This document shows positions 25,414-32,386 of a stretch of 33,581 nt of DNA, one piece after another. A program made the translations under genes and the position numbers. Under the pieces are notes generated by a model. The model was not told the DNA's origin, did not search any database, and worked only from the letters and a program-made list of their open reading frames with translations. Location of the stretch: NCBI GenBank assembly GCA_045637525.1, contig JAZTZP010000117.1, positions 1 to 33,581 on the forward strand, given 5' to 3'. The DNA comes from JAZTZP01 sp045637525. GTDB lineage: Bacteria > Bacillota > Clostridia > UBA1381. Each line of letters begins with the position of its first letter. The stretch's first letter is position 1.

Positions 25414-26337
25414 ATGCTGTCCGTAATTATTCCCGCATATAATGAGGAATTATCCGTAGAAAGAGCGTATTATACAATATCGGAGATTTTAAGAGATGCT
25501 GATATTGACAATGAAATTATTTTTATTGATGACGGCTCTACGGATGCAACATATGAAAAAATTGAAAAGCTGGCTGACAAAGAAAAAAATATATACGGAC
25601 TGCATTTTTCAAGAAATTTTGGAAAAGAGGCAGCTATCTCAGCAGGTCTTGCAAGTGCTGCCGGAGACGCGGTTGTGGTTATTGATTGCGACCTTCAGCA
25701 TCCTCCGGAGAAAATTGTCGAAATGTATCGTTTATGGCAAGAAGGATATGAAATTGTTGAAGGTATTAAAATAAACAGAGGCAAAGAAAGCAAAATACAT
25801 GGCTTTGCGGCAAGAAAGTTTTATTCAATTATCAGTTCGGTAGTAGGATTTGATATGTCATACGCTTCTGACTTTAAACTGCTTGACCGTAAGGTTGTAG
25901 ATATTCTTAACAGAATTCCCGAAAGAAAGGGCTTCTTCAGAGCGATTTCTTTTTGGGTTGGATATCACAAAACAACGGTTGAATTTGAGGTTAATGAAAG
26001 ACTTGAAGGTGAATCAAAATGGTCTGCCACAGGACTTTTGAAATATGCTGTTTCAAATATTTCAGCTTATTCAACAGCACCGATGCAGATTGTAACCGTA
26101 CTTGGGCTTATGATGCTTATTATTACTGCTGTCTTTAGTGTTTGGGCGCTTATTGATAAAATTTGCGGACGAGCACTTGAAGGTATGACAACTGTTATAA
26201 TTATCCTGATATTTATAGGAAGTATTATGATGATAAGTCTTGGCATTATCGGATATTATGTTGCCCGTATTTATGATGAAATTAAAGGAAGACCGAAATA
26301 TATTGTTTCTTCATCTTGCAGAAGTAAGAAAGATTGA
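25414..26337 (+). CDS. GtrB/DPM1-like polyprenyl-phosphate glycosyltransferase
   Basis: This 307-residue GT2 protein has LSVIIPAYNEELSVERAY, IIFIDDGSTDAT, SRNFGKEAAISAGL and DCDLQHPPE (91-99), followed by two C-terminal membrane helices (about 227-250 and 261-285) and the tail GRPKYIV. This is the GtrB/YfdH/CsbB pattern: transfer of a sugar, often glucose, from UDP-sugar to undecaprenyl phosphate. The product would be flipped by the GtrA-like protein (6536) and used by the GtrII-like transferase (9745) to decorate the polymer outside the cell. GGGAGG lies just upstream of the ATG. Confidence 0.9.
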   Translation: MLSVIIPAYNEELSVERAYYTISEILRDADIDNEIIFIDDGSTDATYEKIEKLADKEKNIYGLHFSRNFGKEAAISAGLASAAGDAVVVIDCDLQHPPEKIVEMYRLWQEGYEIVEGIKINRGKESKIHGFAARKFYSIISSVVGFDMSYASDFKLLDRKVVDILNRIPERKGFFRAISFWVGYHKTTVEFEVNERLEGESKWSATGLLKYAVSNISAYSTAPMQIVTVLGLMMLIITAVFSVWALIDKICGRALEGMTTVIIILIFIGSIMMISLGIIGYYVARIYDEIKGRPKYIVSSSCRSKKD

Positions 26338-26363
26338 TAAAAAAAGTTTTACAGAGGTGTAGT

Positions 26364-27380
26364 ATGGAAAGAAATGTGCTTGTTGACAGACTAAAGGGAT
26401 ATGCGTGCTTTTTGGTTTTGTTTGGTCATGTTATTATGGGAATAAGACTTGCAGGCGTAGATATTCCTAAGTTTTTTTGGGGAATGGAAAAGTTTATATG
26501 GTCTTTTCATGTTGCGCTTTTTCTGTTTTTGAGCGGTGTTGTTTATAAAGCTACCGGGGAATGGAGAAGTAAGAAAACAAAATGGGGATTTATTTTCTAT
26601 AAGCTTTACAATCTTGGCGTTCCATACATAGCTTTTTCTGTTGTTTATGTATTGATAAATAGCTTTGTCGGAGAAGCGAATACCGGTTTTGCGGTTTCGG
26701 ATATTCTCTATATATGGAAAACCCCCGTTGCCCAATATTGGTTTTTGTATGCACTATTCTTTTTGTTTTGTATTTGGACGGCTTTTTCAGGAATATTAAA
26801 AAACCGGCAAATTACTCTTATTGCTGTTTTAACAGGATATTTAGCTCCGCTTTTTGGTATTCCTCTCGGAAGTCTGGATGTGGTGTTTTATTCGGCACTC
26901 GCCTTTGGCATCGGTACATTCGTGGATTTCGAAAATCTCACAAAGCTCCCGGTTTGGGCTAAATGGTTGGTTGTATTGATGCATATAGTAACAGGTGTTG
27001 TGTTTGTTTTGCTAAACAAAACAGAGGCGCCGTTTATAAAGGAAATAATGATACTGTTTGGAATATACTCAGCTATTATGTTTATTTCTTTAGTCCAAAG
27101 CTGTAAACCTGTTGCTCGTTTTCTCGATTTTGTAAATAAGTATTCCTTTCAGATTTACTTATTACACACCATATTTACTGCCGGAATAAGAATAATCTTG
27201 CTTCGTATGAACATAGCCGGGTGGTGGATACACGTGCTGTCAGGAACTGTTTGCGGATTAGGATTTTCGGTATTGGCGGCGGAGATTGCAAAGAAAGTTA
27301 AGTTTTTGAATTTCTTCTTTTTTCCTGCCAGAACATATGTAATGAAGAAAGGAGAGAACAGAAATGGCAAACTTGAGTAA
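26364..27380 (+). CDS. Acyltransferase 3 family membrane protein
   Basis: The 338-residue protein has about 10 membrane helices and the family opening RLKGYACFLVLFGHV (H22) of the OatA/NodX-type acyltransferase 3 family, which acetylates or acylates extracellular sugars using cytoplasmic acyl-CoA. The frame is open from a TTG at 26334, but the ATG at 26364 stands 7 nt after AGAGGTG and matches the family start, so it is preferred. It probably O-acetylates the exopolysaccharide. It overlaps the next gene by 17 nt. Confidence 0.87.
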   Translation: MERNVLVDRLKGYACFLVLFGHVIMGIRLAGVDIPKFFWGMEKFIWSFHVALFLFLSGVVYKATGEWRSKKTKWGFIFYKLYNLGVPYIAFSVVYVLINSFVGEANTGFAVSDILYIWKTPVAQYWFLYALFFLFCIWTAFSGILKNRQITLIAVLTGYLAPLFGIPLGSLDVVFYSALAFGIGTFVDFENLTKLPVWAKWLVVLMHIVTGVVFVLLNKTEAPFIKEIMILFGIYSAIMFISLVQSCKPVARFLDFVNKYSFQIYLLHTIFTAGIRIILLRMNIAGWWIHVLSGTVCGLGFSVLAAEIAKKVKFLNFFFFPARTYVMKKGENRNGKLE

Positions 27381-27984
27381 AAGATTGTTGGCTGTCATGA
27401 ATTATCCGAGGACACTCCCGGTTTATTTGTGTGTACTCGGTTCTCGCCAAAGGCATTTGATTGAGATGGATGTTAAAAGATGGAGCGAAATTGATCAAAC
27501 AAACATGGGATTCTTTAAAACACTCAATTGGTATATGACATATAAAAAGGAATTTCGTAATCTTATTCAACATCGTTTTAAATGCCCGTCACATTCGCCG
27601 TCAGCTTTGGCGCATTACTTAATTGCACGTATATTATGGAAGCCATTGGAGAGCTTGTATATATACACGGAAGATATTGGTGGTGGTTTGTATATTCAAC
27701 ATGGCTTTGCTACCATTATAAGCGCTAAAAAGATAGGACAAAACTGCAGAATATATCAACAAGTAACCATTGGATATAAAGGTGATCTTTCGCCTGTTTT
27801 AGAAGATAATGTTTCCGTTACTTGCGGAGCAAAGGTTCTTGGTGATGTAACAATGCATGCTAACAGCTTAGCGGCTGCAGGTGCAGTTGTTGTTAAGGAT
27901 GTTCCGGAAAATGCCATAGTGGGGGGGATACCTGCCAGAATAATCGGTTATAAAGATGAAAATAATCTCGGTTTTCAAGGGTGA
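27364..27984 (+). CDS. Hexapeptide-repeat acetyltransferase (serine O-acetyltransferase-like), last gene of the operon
   Basis: The 206-residue protein has an N-terminal helical part (to about 100) and a left-handed beta-helix with GGGLYIQHGFATIIS, IGQNCRIYQQVTIGYKG, LEDNVSVTCGAKVLG and IVGGIPARIIG. It resembles serine O-acetyltransferase, and especially EPS-linked homologues. An acetyl-CoA-dependent role in sugar modification is likely; a true CysE is the alternative but is less favoured because no cysteine genes are near. GAAAGGAG precedes the ATG within the end of the preceding gene. Transcription likely ends at the hairpin at 28271-28301. Confidence 0.85.
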   Translation: MANLSKRLLAVMNYPRTLPVYLCVLGSRQRHLIEMDVKRWSEIDQTNMGFFKTLNWYMTYKKEFRNLIQHRFKCPSHSPSALAHYLIARILWKPLESLYIYTEDIGGGLYIQHGFATIISAKKIGQNCRIYQQVTIGYKGDLSPVLEDNVSVTCGAKVLGDVTMHANSLAAAGAVVVKDVPENAIVGGIPARIIGYKDENNLGFQG

Positions 27985-28094
27985 AACTAACTATTTAACC
28001 AAGCTTACCATTAAAAATTGGATAGTCAAGATATTGGCAACAGCGAGCCGTTGCGGGGCATTTACAATCGAGCAGGCAAGCTAAGTGTGACTTT

Positions 28095-28261
28095 GTGAAA
28101 TATCTCACTTCGTTCGATGTGAAATAATTTCCGGCGAAATTGTGAAATAGAAAACTAAAGTTTTCTGTGAAATGAAATAAATTCACACGCCGCGAGGCGT
28201 ATTTCACATTGCGAAGCAATATCTAACGCACGCAGGGCATTTCATAAATCCATTAGGATTT
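28095..28261. repeat. Second mosaic hairpin array with GTGAAAT/ATTTCAC linkers
   Basis: In the 318-nt space 27985-28302, linkers GTGAAAT occur at 28095-28101, 28119-28125, 28142-28148 and 28167-28173. After that the orientation flips to ATTTCAC (28201-28207) and ATTTCAT (28239-28245). Between them lie hairpins AATTTC-CGGC-GAAATT (28126-28141), AGAAAACT-AA-AGTTTTCT (28149-28166), ACGCC-GCGA-GGCGT (28187-28200), ATTGC-GAA-GCAAT (28208-28220) and AAATCC-ATTA-GGATTT (28246-28261). It is the same design as the array at 21-153. Nothing coding is seen in 27985-28094. Confidence 0.8.
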
Positions 28262-28270
28262 ATTTTGTTG

Positions 28271-28301
28271 AAAAAAGCACCGACATAGTCGATGCTTTTT
28301 T
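28271..28301. terminator. Bidirectional terminator between the EPS operon and the tRNA genes
   Basis: AAAAAAGCA and TGCTTTTTT flank an inner CGAC-ATA-GTCG stem. A-tract and T-tract make it work in both directions: for the EPS operon on the plus strand and for tRNA-Leu on the minus strand, whose CCA ends at 28303. Confidence 0.8.
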
Positions 28302-28302
28302 C

Positions 28303-28389
28303 TGGTGCGGATAACAGGACTTGACCCTCCACCGGGGAAACCCGACTAGAACCTGAATCTAGCGCGTCTGCCAATTCCGCCATATCCGC
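28303..28389 (-). tRNA. tRNA-Leu(CAG), with aberrant T arm
   Basis: The acceptor GCGGATA pairs with TATCCGC, CCA is encoded (28303-28305), the anticodon loop is TTCAGGT (CAG), and a long variable arm CGGG-TTTC-CCCG marks class II. The T arm is odd: loop GTCAAGT in place of TTCAAGT (G54) and a G-G mismatch in the stem (GGAGG/CCTGT). The identity is clear; full function is less certain. Confidence 0.88.
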
Positions 28390-28404
28390 ATTTTATTTAG
28401 TTTT

Positions 28405-28430
28405 ACGGGAAATCCCGGCGGGATTTCCCG

Positions 28431-28431
<1 letters not shown>
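28405..28431. repeat. Perfect 12-bp hairpin between tRNA-Pro(GGG) and tRNA-Leu
   Basis: ACGGGAAATCCC (28405-28416) and GGGATTTCCCGT (28420-28431) flank a GGC loop. The last base overlaps the CCA of the upstream tRNA. It lacks a T tract on either side, so it may mark a processing site rather than a terminator. Confidence 0.75.
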
Positions 28432-28507
<76 letters not shown>

Positions 28508-28520
28508 AGATTTGACAAAA

Positions 28521-28543
28521 CCCATTGTTCTGTGAACAATGGG
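28521..28543. repeat. Perfect 10-bp hairpin between the two tRNA-Pro genes
   Basis: CCCATTGTTC (28521-28530) and GAACAATGGG (28534-28543) flank a TGT loop, 2 nt from the encoded CCA of tRNA-Pro(CGG). It has no T tract and parallels the hairpin at 28405-28431. Confidence 0.75.
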
Positions 28544-28545
28544 TA

Positions 28546-28622
28546 TGGTCGGGATGACAGGATTTGAACCTGCGGCCCCTACGTCCCGAACGTAGTGCTC
28601 TACCAAACTGAGCCACATCCCG
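28546..28622 (-). tRNA. tRNA-Pro(CGG)
   Basis: The 77-nt gene has acceptor CGGGATG/CATCCCG, anticodon stem-loop CTACG-TTCGGGA-CGTAG (anticodon CGG), T loop TTCAAAT and an encoded CCA (28546-28548). It is the promoter-proximal gene of the cluster. Confidence 0.95.
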
Positions 28623-28640
28623 AAATCACATTACTAAGCT

Positions 28641-28669
28641 ATTATACCACAATTTTTTTCGCTCGTCAA
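28641..28669 (-). promoter_or_regulatory. Promoter of the tRNA cluster
   Basis: On the minus strand TTGACG (28669-28664) and TATAAT (28646-28641) are 17 nt apart. The start would be near 28634, about 12 nt before the first tRNA. Confidence 0.8.
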
Positions 28670-28795
28670 GTCTTTTTTTAAAATTTTTTTTAAAATTTTC
28701 TATTATTTTCAATCACAATTTTTCTTTTCGGATTTATCACCAAAATATTTATATCAACACTTTTATATGTAGGTGTTTTCATACATATTATCAGC

Positions 28796-28841
28796 AAAAA
28801 AATAAAATGCAGACAGATCATCGGTCGCCTGCATTTTATTT
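28796..28841 (-). terminator. Terminator after mscL
   Basis: AATAAAATGCAG (28801-28812) and CTGCATTTTATT (28829-28840) form a 12-bp stem, with a T tract on the minus strand opposite the A run from 28796. It begins 9 nt after the mscL stop codon. Confidence 0.85.
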
Positions 28842-28849
28842 CTCATAAA

Positions 28850-29245
28850 TTATTTATTAGCTAAAAGGTCTCTTATTTCTGTAAGAAGAACTTCTTCCTT
28901 AGAAGGCTTTTCTTCCTCAACTACTTCCACCTCAGCCGGCTTTTCAAAGCGTTTTTTTACACTGTTTATAAACTTCACCATACAGAACACCGAAAATGCT
29001 ATAATAAGGAAATTAATAATCGATTGCAAAAACGCACCGTATGCAATTGTAAGGTCATCAGAAACCACTATTGCAAGGTTTGCAATATCCACCTTGCCTG
29101 TAAGGAGACCTAAAAGCGGAGTCACGATGCTTGCAACCAGAGAATCCACAATCCCCTTAAAAGCCGCGCCGACAACAACACCGACAGCCATGTCAACTAC
29201 ATTTCCTCTTGCAATAAACTCTTTAAACTCATTAAAAAACTTCAT
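28850..29245 (-). CDS. mscL: Large-conductance mechanosensitive channel MscL
   Basis: The 131-residue membrane protein begins MKFFNEFKEFIARGNVVDMAVGVVVG, the amphipathic N-helix and first pore helix of MscL, followed by the periplasmic loop, TM2 (about 67-87) and a charged C-terminal helix. It opens under membrane tension to release solutes during hypo-osmotic shock. Candidate starts include a TTG further upstream and the ATG at 29251; the ATG at 29245 stands 8 nt after GGGGG and matches the family N-terminus. It lies 16 nt after glyS and is probably co-transcribed with it. Confidence 0.96.
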   Translation of the reverse strand: MKFFNEFKEFIARGNVVDMAVGVVVGAAFKGIVDSLVASIVTPLLGLLTGKVDIANLAIVVSDDLTIAYGAFLQSIINFLIIAFSVFCMVKFINSVKKRFEKPAEVEVVEEEKPSKEEVLLTEIRDLLANK

Positions 29246-29261
29246 TATCATTACCCCCGGC

Positions 29262-30656
29262 TCAGAACTCAAGCTTTTCTTCTAAGAAAGCATCAAGCTC
29301 ATCTATTTTTATTCTTACCTGTTCCATAGAATCACGGTCACGTACTGTAACGGCATTATCCTCTAAAGAATCGAAGTCAAATGTTATACAGTAAGGAGTT
29401 CCGATTTCGTCCTGACGTCTGTAACGCTTGCCGATAGAACCGGCATCGTCATACTCACAGTTGTATTTTTTGGAAAGCATATCATAAACCTTAAGTGCAT
29501 CATCGCCAAGCTTCTTAGATAAAGGAAGAACTGCAGCCTTAACAGGCGCAAGTGCAGGATGAAGATGCATTACAACTCTTGAGTCTCCGCCATCTAATTC
29601 TTCTTCGTCATAAGCTTCAACCAAAAATGCAAGTGCAACACGGTCAGCTCCTAAAGACGGCTCTACGCAGTATGGTACGTATCTCTTTGTATTATCATTC
29701 GGGTCAATGTATTCCATACTCTCGCCTGAATGCTCCTGATGCTGTTTAAGATCGTAATCAGTTCTGTCAGCTATGCCCCAGAGCTCGCCCCAGCCGAACG
29801 GGAATACAAACTCAATATCCGTTGTAGCATTTGAATAATGCGAAAGCTCTTCCGGGGAGTGGTCGCGGAAACGAACGTTTTCGTCCTTAATTCCCAAAGA
29901 CTTTAAGAAGTTCATGCAGTATTCCTTCCAATATGCAAACCATTCTAAATCTGTTCCCGGCTCGCAGAAAAACTCAAGCTCCATCTGTTCAAACTCACGT
30001 GTTCTGAATGTAAAGTTACCCGGAGTTATCTCGTTACGGAATGATTTACCAACCTGACCGATACCGAACGGGATTTTCTTTCTGCTTGTACGCTGTACGC
30101 TCTTGAAGTTTACGAAAATACCCTGTGCAGTTTCCGGACGAAGATAAACCGTAGACGTTGAATCCTCGGTAACACCCTGGAAAGTCTTAAACATGAGGTT
30201 AAACTCACGTATGTCGGTAAAATTCTGCTTACCGCACTCAGGACAAACAATGTTATTTTCCTTTATATATTGGAGCATCTTTTCCTTACTCCAGCCGTCT
30301 ACTGTTAAAGATTCACCCTTTTCAAAAGCGAAATCCTCTATAAGCTTGTCGGCACGATGTCTTGACTTACATTCCTTACAATCCATAAGCGGATCGGAAA
30401 AACCGCCTACGTGACCTGAAGCAACCCATGTCTGCGGATTCATAAGTATTGCACAGTCAATACCTACATTATATTTAGACTCCTGAATAAACTTTTTCCA
30501 CCATGCCTTTTTTACATTATTTTTAAATTCAACACCCAGCGGGCCGTAATCCCATGTATTTGCAAGACCGCCGTATATTTCGCTGCCCGGATAAATGTAA
30601 CCTCTGCCTTTACAAAGAGCAACAATCTTGTCCATTTTCTTATCTGAATTTTTCAT
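29262..30656 (-). CDS. glyS: Glycyl-tRNA synthetase, single-chain dimeric type
   Basis: This class II synthetase charges tRNA-Gly with glycine. The 464-residue protein is the Bacillus/eukaryote-like alpha2 form: GYIYPGSEIYGGLANTWDYGPLG at the N-terminus, a zinc-like insert with CKEC (about 92-95) and CPECGK, class II motif 2 region FRNEITPGNFTFRTREFEQMELEFF, motif 3 region near GADRVALAFLVEA, and the C-terminal anticodon-binding domain. The ATG at 30656 follows GGAGGTTATCAT; an upstream in-frame ATG would include this site in the protein. A promoter at 30692-30720 leaves only about 30 nt of leader, too short for a T-box. Confidence 0.97.
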   Translation of the reverse strand: MKNSDKKMDKIVALCKGRGYIYPGSEIYGGLANTWDYGPLGVEFKNNVKKAWWKKFIQESKYNVGIDCAILMNPQTWVASGHVGGFSDPLMDCKECKSRHRADKLIEDFAFEKGESLTVDGWSKEKMLQYIKENNIVCPECGKQNFTDIREFNLMFKTFQGVTEDSTSTVYLRPETAQGIFVNFKSVQRTSRKKIPFGIGQVGKSFRNEITPGNFTFRTREFEQMELEFFCEPGTDLEWFAYWKEYCMNFLKSLGIKDENVRFRDHSPEELSHYSNATTDIEFVFPFGWGELWGIADRTDYDLKQHQEHSGESMEYIDPNDNTKRYVPYCVEPSLGADRVALAFLVEAYDEEELDGGDSRVVMHLHPALAPVKAAVLPLSKKLGDDALKVYDMLSKKYNCEYDDAGSIGKRYRRQDEIGTPYCITFDFDSLEDNAVTVRDRDSMEQVRIKIDELDAFLEEKLEF

Positions 30657-30691
30657 ATGATAACCTCCAAACAAATATACATATACTAATA

Positions 30692-30720
30692 GTTTAAACC
30701 ATCAGAGGGTGGTTTGTCAA
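30692..30720 (-). promoter_or_regulatory. Promoter of glyS-mscL
   Basis: On the minus strand TTGACA (30720-30715) and TTAAAC (30697-30692) are 17 nt apart; with an 18-nt spacer the -10 would be TAAACT. The start would be near 30685. Confidence 0.65.
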
Positions 30721-30917
30721 GCCTTTTTTGAAAAAATATGGTTATAGCGAAAAATATTTTATAAAAGCCGTCTTATATAGTACAAAACCCACAAAAACCA
30801 CAGTTTAATAAGGGTTTTGAGGAAAGATATACCAATATTCGTATAATATTTCTGTAATATTTGAAACATCGTTGTAAAAGAAATGTAAAATTCAGAATTA
30901 TGTAAATCACTTGGAGA

Positions 30918-31022
30918 TGTGGAAAAGTGCACATTTTAATCCACACAGTGTGGATAACTGATAAAAAACCGAAGTATAGTTAATATTTTTCCAAAATAAG
31001 GTGTGGATAACCATGTGTATAG
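30918..31022. promoter_or_regulatory. Cluster of five DnaA-box-like sites in a 524-nt AT-rich spacer
   Basis: Two perfect boxes TGTGGATAA (reverse of TTATCCACA) stand at 30949-30957 and 31002-31010. One-mismatch copies stand at 30918-30926 (TGTGGAAAA), 30937-30945 (TAATCCACA, opposite strand) and 31014-31022 (TGTGTATAG). The second and third boxes meet head to head in a 17-bp palindrome (30939-30955). The spacer also has three TTATGTAAA copies (near 30898, 31035 and 31053). No gene is seen in 30657-31180. Confidence 0.6.
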
Positions 31023-31124
31023 AGTTGATAAATTTATGTAAACACGAAAATTATGTAAATTATCTTTAATATTGCTGAAATATTTGTAATTTTCCTGAAA
31101 TATAACATTTATTCGTAAATTACG

Positions 31125-31163
31125 AAAAAAACAGCGTAACAGCCGATATAAACTGCTACGCCG
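31125..31163 (-). terminator. Terminator after the DD-carboxypeptidase gene
   Basis: On the minus strand CGGCGTAGCAG (31163-31153) pairs with CTGTTACGCTG (31142-31132), 11 bp with two G-U pairs, followed by seven T opposite 31131-31125. Confidence 0.85.
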
Positions 31164-31180
31164 CCGGGATTTTAGTTATA

Positions 31181-32308
31181 CTATACACACAAGCTTCTCA
31201 GTCCCTCTGCAAGCCATGCCCAGAAGCTTTTCTTTTCTATCGTCCGGGACGACAATATTTCCGTTTCCCTTATCATTTGTCCATCCTTCAATACTTTTGC
31301 CGTACCTATGCGTTCATTAACGTATACAGGCGCTCTTAACTCATCTATCTCGGTTATTATTTCAAATTCAGAGCTATCAGAAACCTCAGATAAGACCGAC
31401 ACATCTTCTGACGCAATTCCGTTTATGTCGGATACTACTCCGCCTTTAACGACTGCTGTACCCAAAATGTCGCCCTTTTTTATCGGCATACTTATCTTAT
31501 ATGCCGAAAAGCCGTAATCGAGCAAAGCCCTTGCGCCGTTAAACCTGTCTTTCGACGACGGCGCTCCCAATACCACAGCTATAAGCTGCATATCGTTTCT
31601 CTTCGCAGTCCCCGAAAGACAACATCCTGCCTTTGACGTTGAACCCGTTTTAAGTCCGTTTGCACCGTCATAAAATCTTATAAGCTTATTTGTGTTGGCA
31701 AGCTCAAACTTTCCGTCTCTTAAGCTGTCCGTCCATATGGTTGTATAGTCGAATATCACCTCATGCTTTAAAAGCTCCCTCGACATTATCGCAACATCAC
31801 GCGCGGAAGAATAATGATTATCGTCGTCAAGTCCGTTTGTATTCACAAAATTTGTGTTTGTCATTCCGAGCTCTTTCGCCTTTTCGTTCATGCGTGCCAC
31901 AAATGCCTGAACGCTTCCGTCTAAAAATTCCGCCATTGCTACGCAACCGTCATTTGCACTCGCAACGGCAATGCCTTTTAGCATATCATGCACCGATAAC
32001 TGCTCACCTGTCTCTAAAAACATGGTAGAGCCGCCCATGTCCATTGCATTCTGACTTACGCTCACCATATCATCAAGCTTTATCCTGCCCTCGTCAAGAG
32101 CTTCTGCTATAAGAAGCATTGTCATAATTTTCGTTACGCTCGCAATCGGCAATTTCAGGTCTGCCTCGTTTTCATATAATATTTTTCCTTCGCTTGCCTC
32201 CATAAGAAGTGCTGATTTTGCCGAAATACCAAGATCGGGAGTTTTTGCATAAACCGGGCAACCGCTCATTAAAACAACGCAAAGAAAAAAACATATCATT
32301 CTTTTCAA
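31181..32308 (-). CDS. D-alanyl-D-alanine carboxypeptidase (DacF/PBP5-type)
   Basis: The 375-residue exported enzyme removes the terminal D-alanine from peptidoglycan pentapeptides and so limits cross-linking. It has a signal peptide (about 1-21) and the three penicillin-binding motifs S57-V-T-K60, S117-A-N119 and K220-T-G222, followed by a beta-rich C-terminal domain (about 275-360) and a C-terminal amphipathic stretch for membrane attachment. The start is TTG at 32308: GGAGGT (32323-32318) is 9 nt away, while the next ATG (32299) would be 18 nt away. It lies 78 nt after the AraC gene, on the same strand, with no clear promoter of its own seen. Confidence 0.95.
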   Translation of the reverse strand: MKRMICFFLCVVLMSGCPVYAKTPDLGISAKSALLMEASEGKILYENEADLKLPIASVTKIMTMLLIAEALDEGRIKLDDMVSVSQNAMDMGGSTMFLETGEQLSVHDMLKGIAVASANDGCVAMAEFLDGSVQAFVARMNEKAKELGMTNTNFVNTNGLDDDNHYSSARDVAIMSRELLKHEVIFDYTTIWTDSLRDGKFELANTNKLIRFYDGANGLKTGSTSKAGCCLSGTAKRNDMQLIAVVLGAPSSKDRFNGARALLDYGFSAYKISMPIKKGDILGTAVVKGGVVSDINGIASEDVSVLSEVSDSSEFEIITEIDELRAPVYVNERIGTAKVLKDGQMIRETEILSSRTIEKKSFWAWLAEGLRSLCV

Positions 32309-32323
32309 AATAAAAACACCTCC
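32306..32323 (-). promoter_or_regulatory. Ribosome binding site that sets a TTG start
   Basis: A full GGAGGT (32323-32318) lies 9 nt before TTG (32308-32306). The in-frame ATG three codons later is too far from it, so the weaker TTG codon is favoured. Confidence 0.65.
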
Positions 32324-32386
32324 GTTTTTCTTTTCTTAGAATATGATATGTCTTTTTAATTTTTTTATGCATAAAACAGGGGGGAG

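Noticed and set aside
26334..26363. TTG start for the acyltransferase 3 gene
   Set aside because: The ATG at 26364 has a good AGAGGTG site and matches the usual family N-terminus.
27364..27984. True CysE for cysteine synthesis
   Set aside because: No cysteine synthase or sulfur genes are near, and it is the last gene of an EPS operon that already has another such acetyltransferase; still possible.
27995..28219. Minus-strand open frame of 74 codons
   Set aside because: It lies on the linker-hairpin array and has no recognisable protein pattern or ribosome site.
30657..30720. T-box leader for glyS
   Set aside because: The promoter leaves a leader of about 30 nt, and the T-box sequence and antiterminator are not found.
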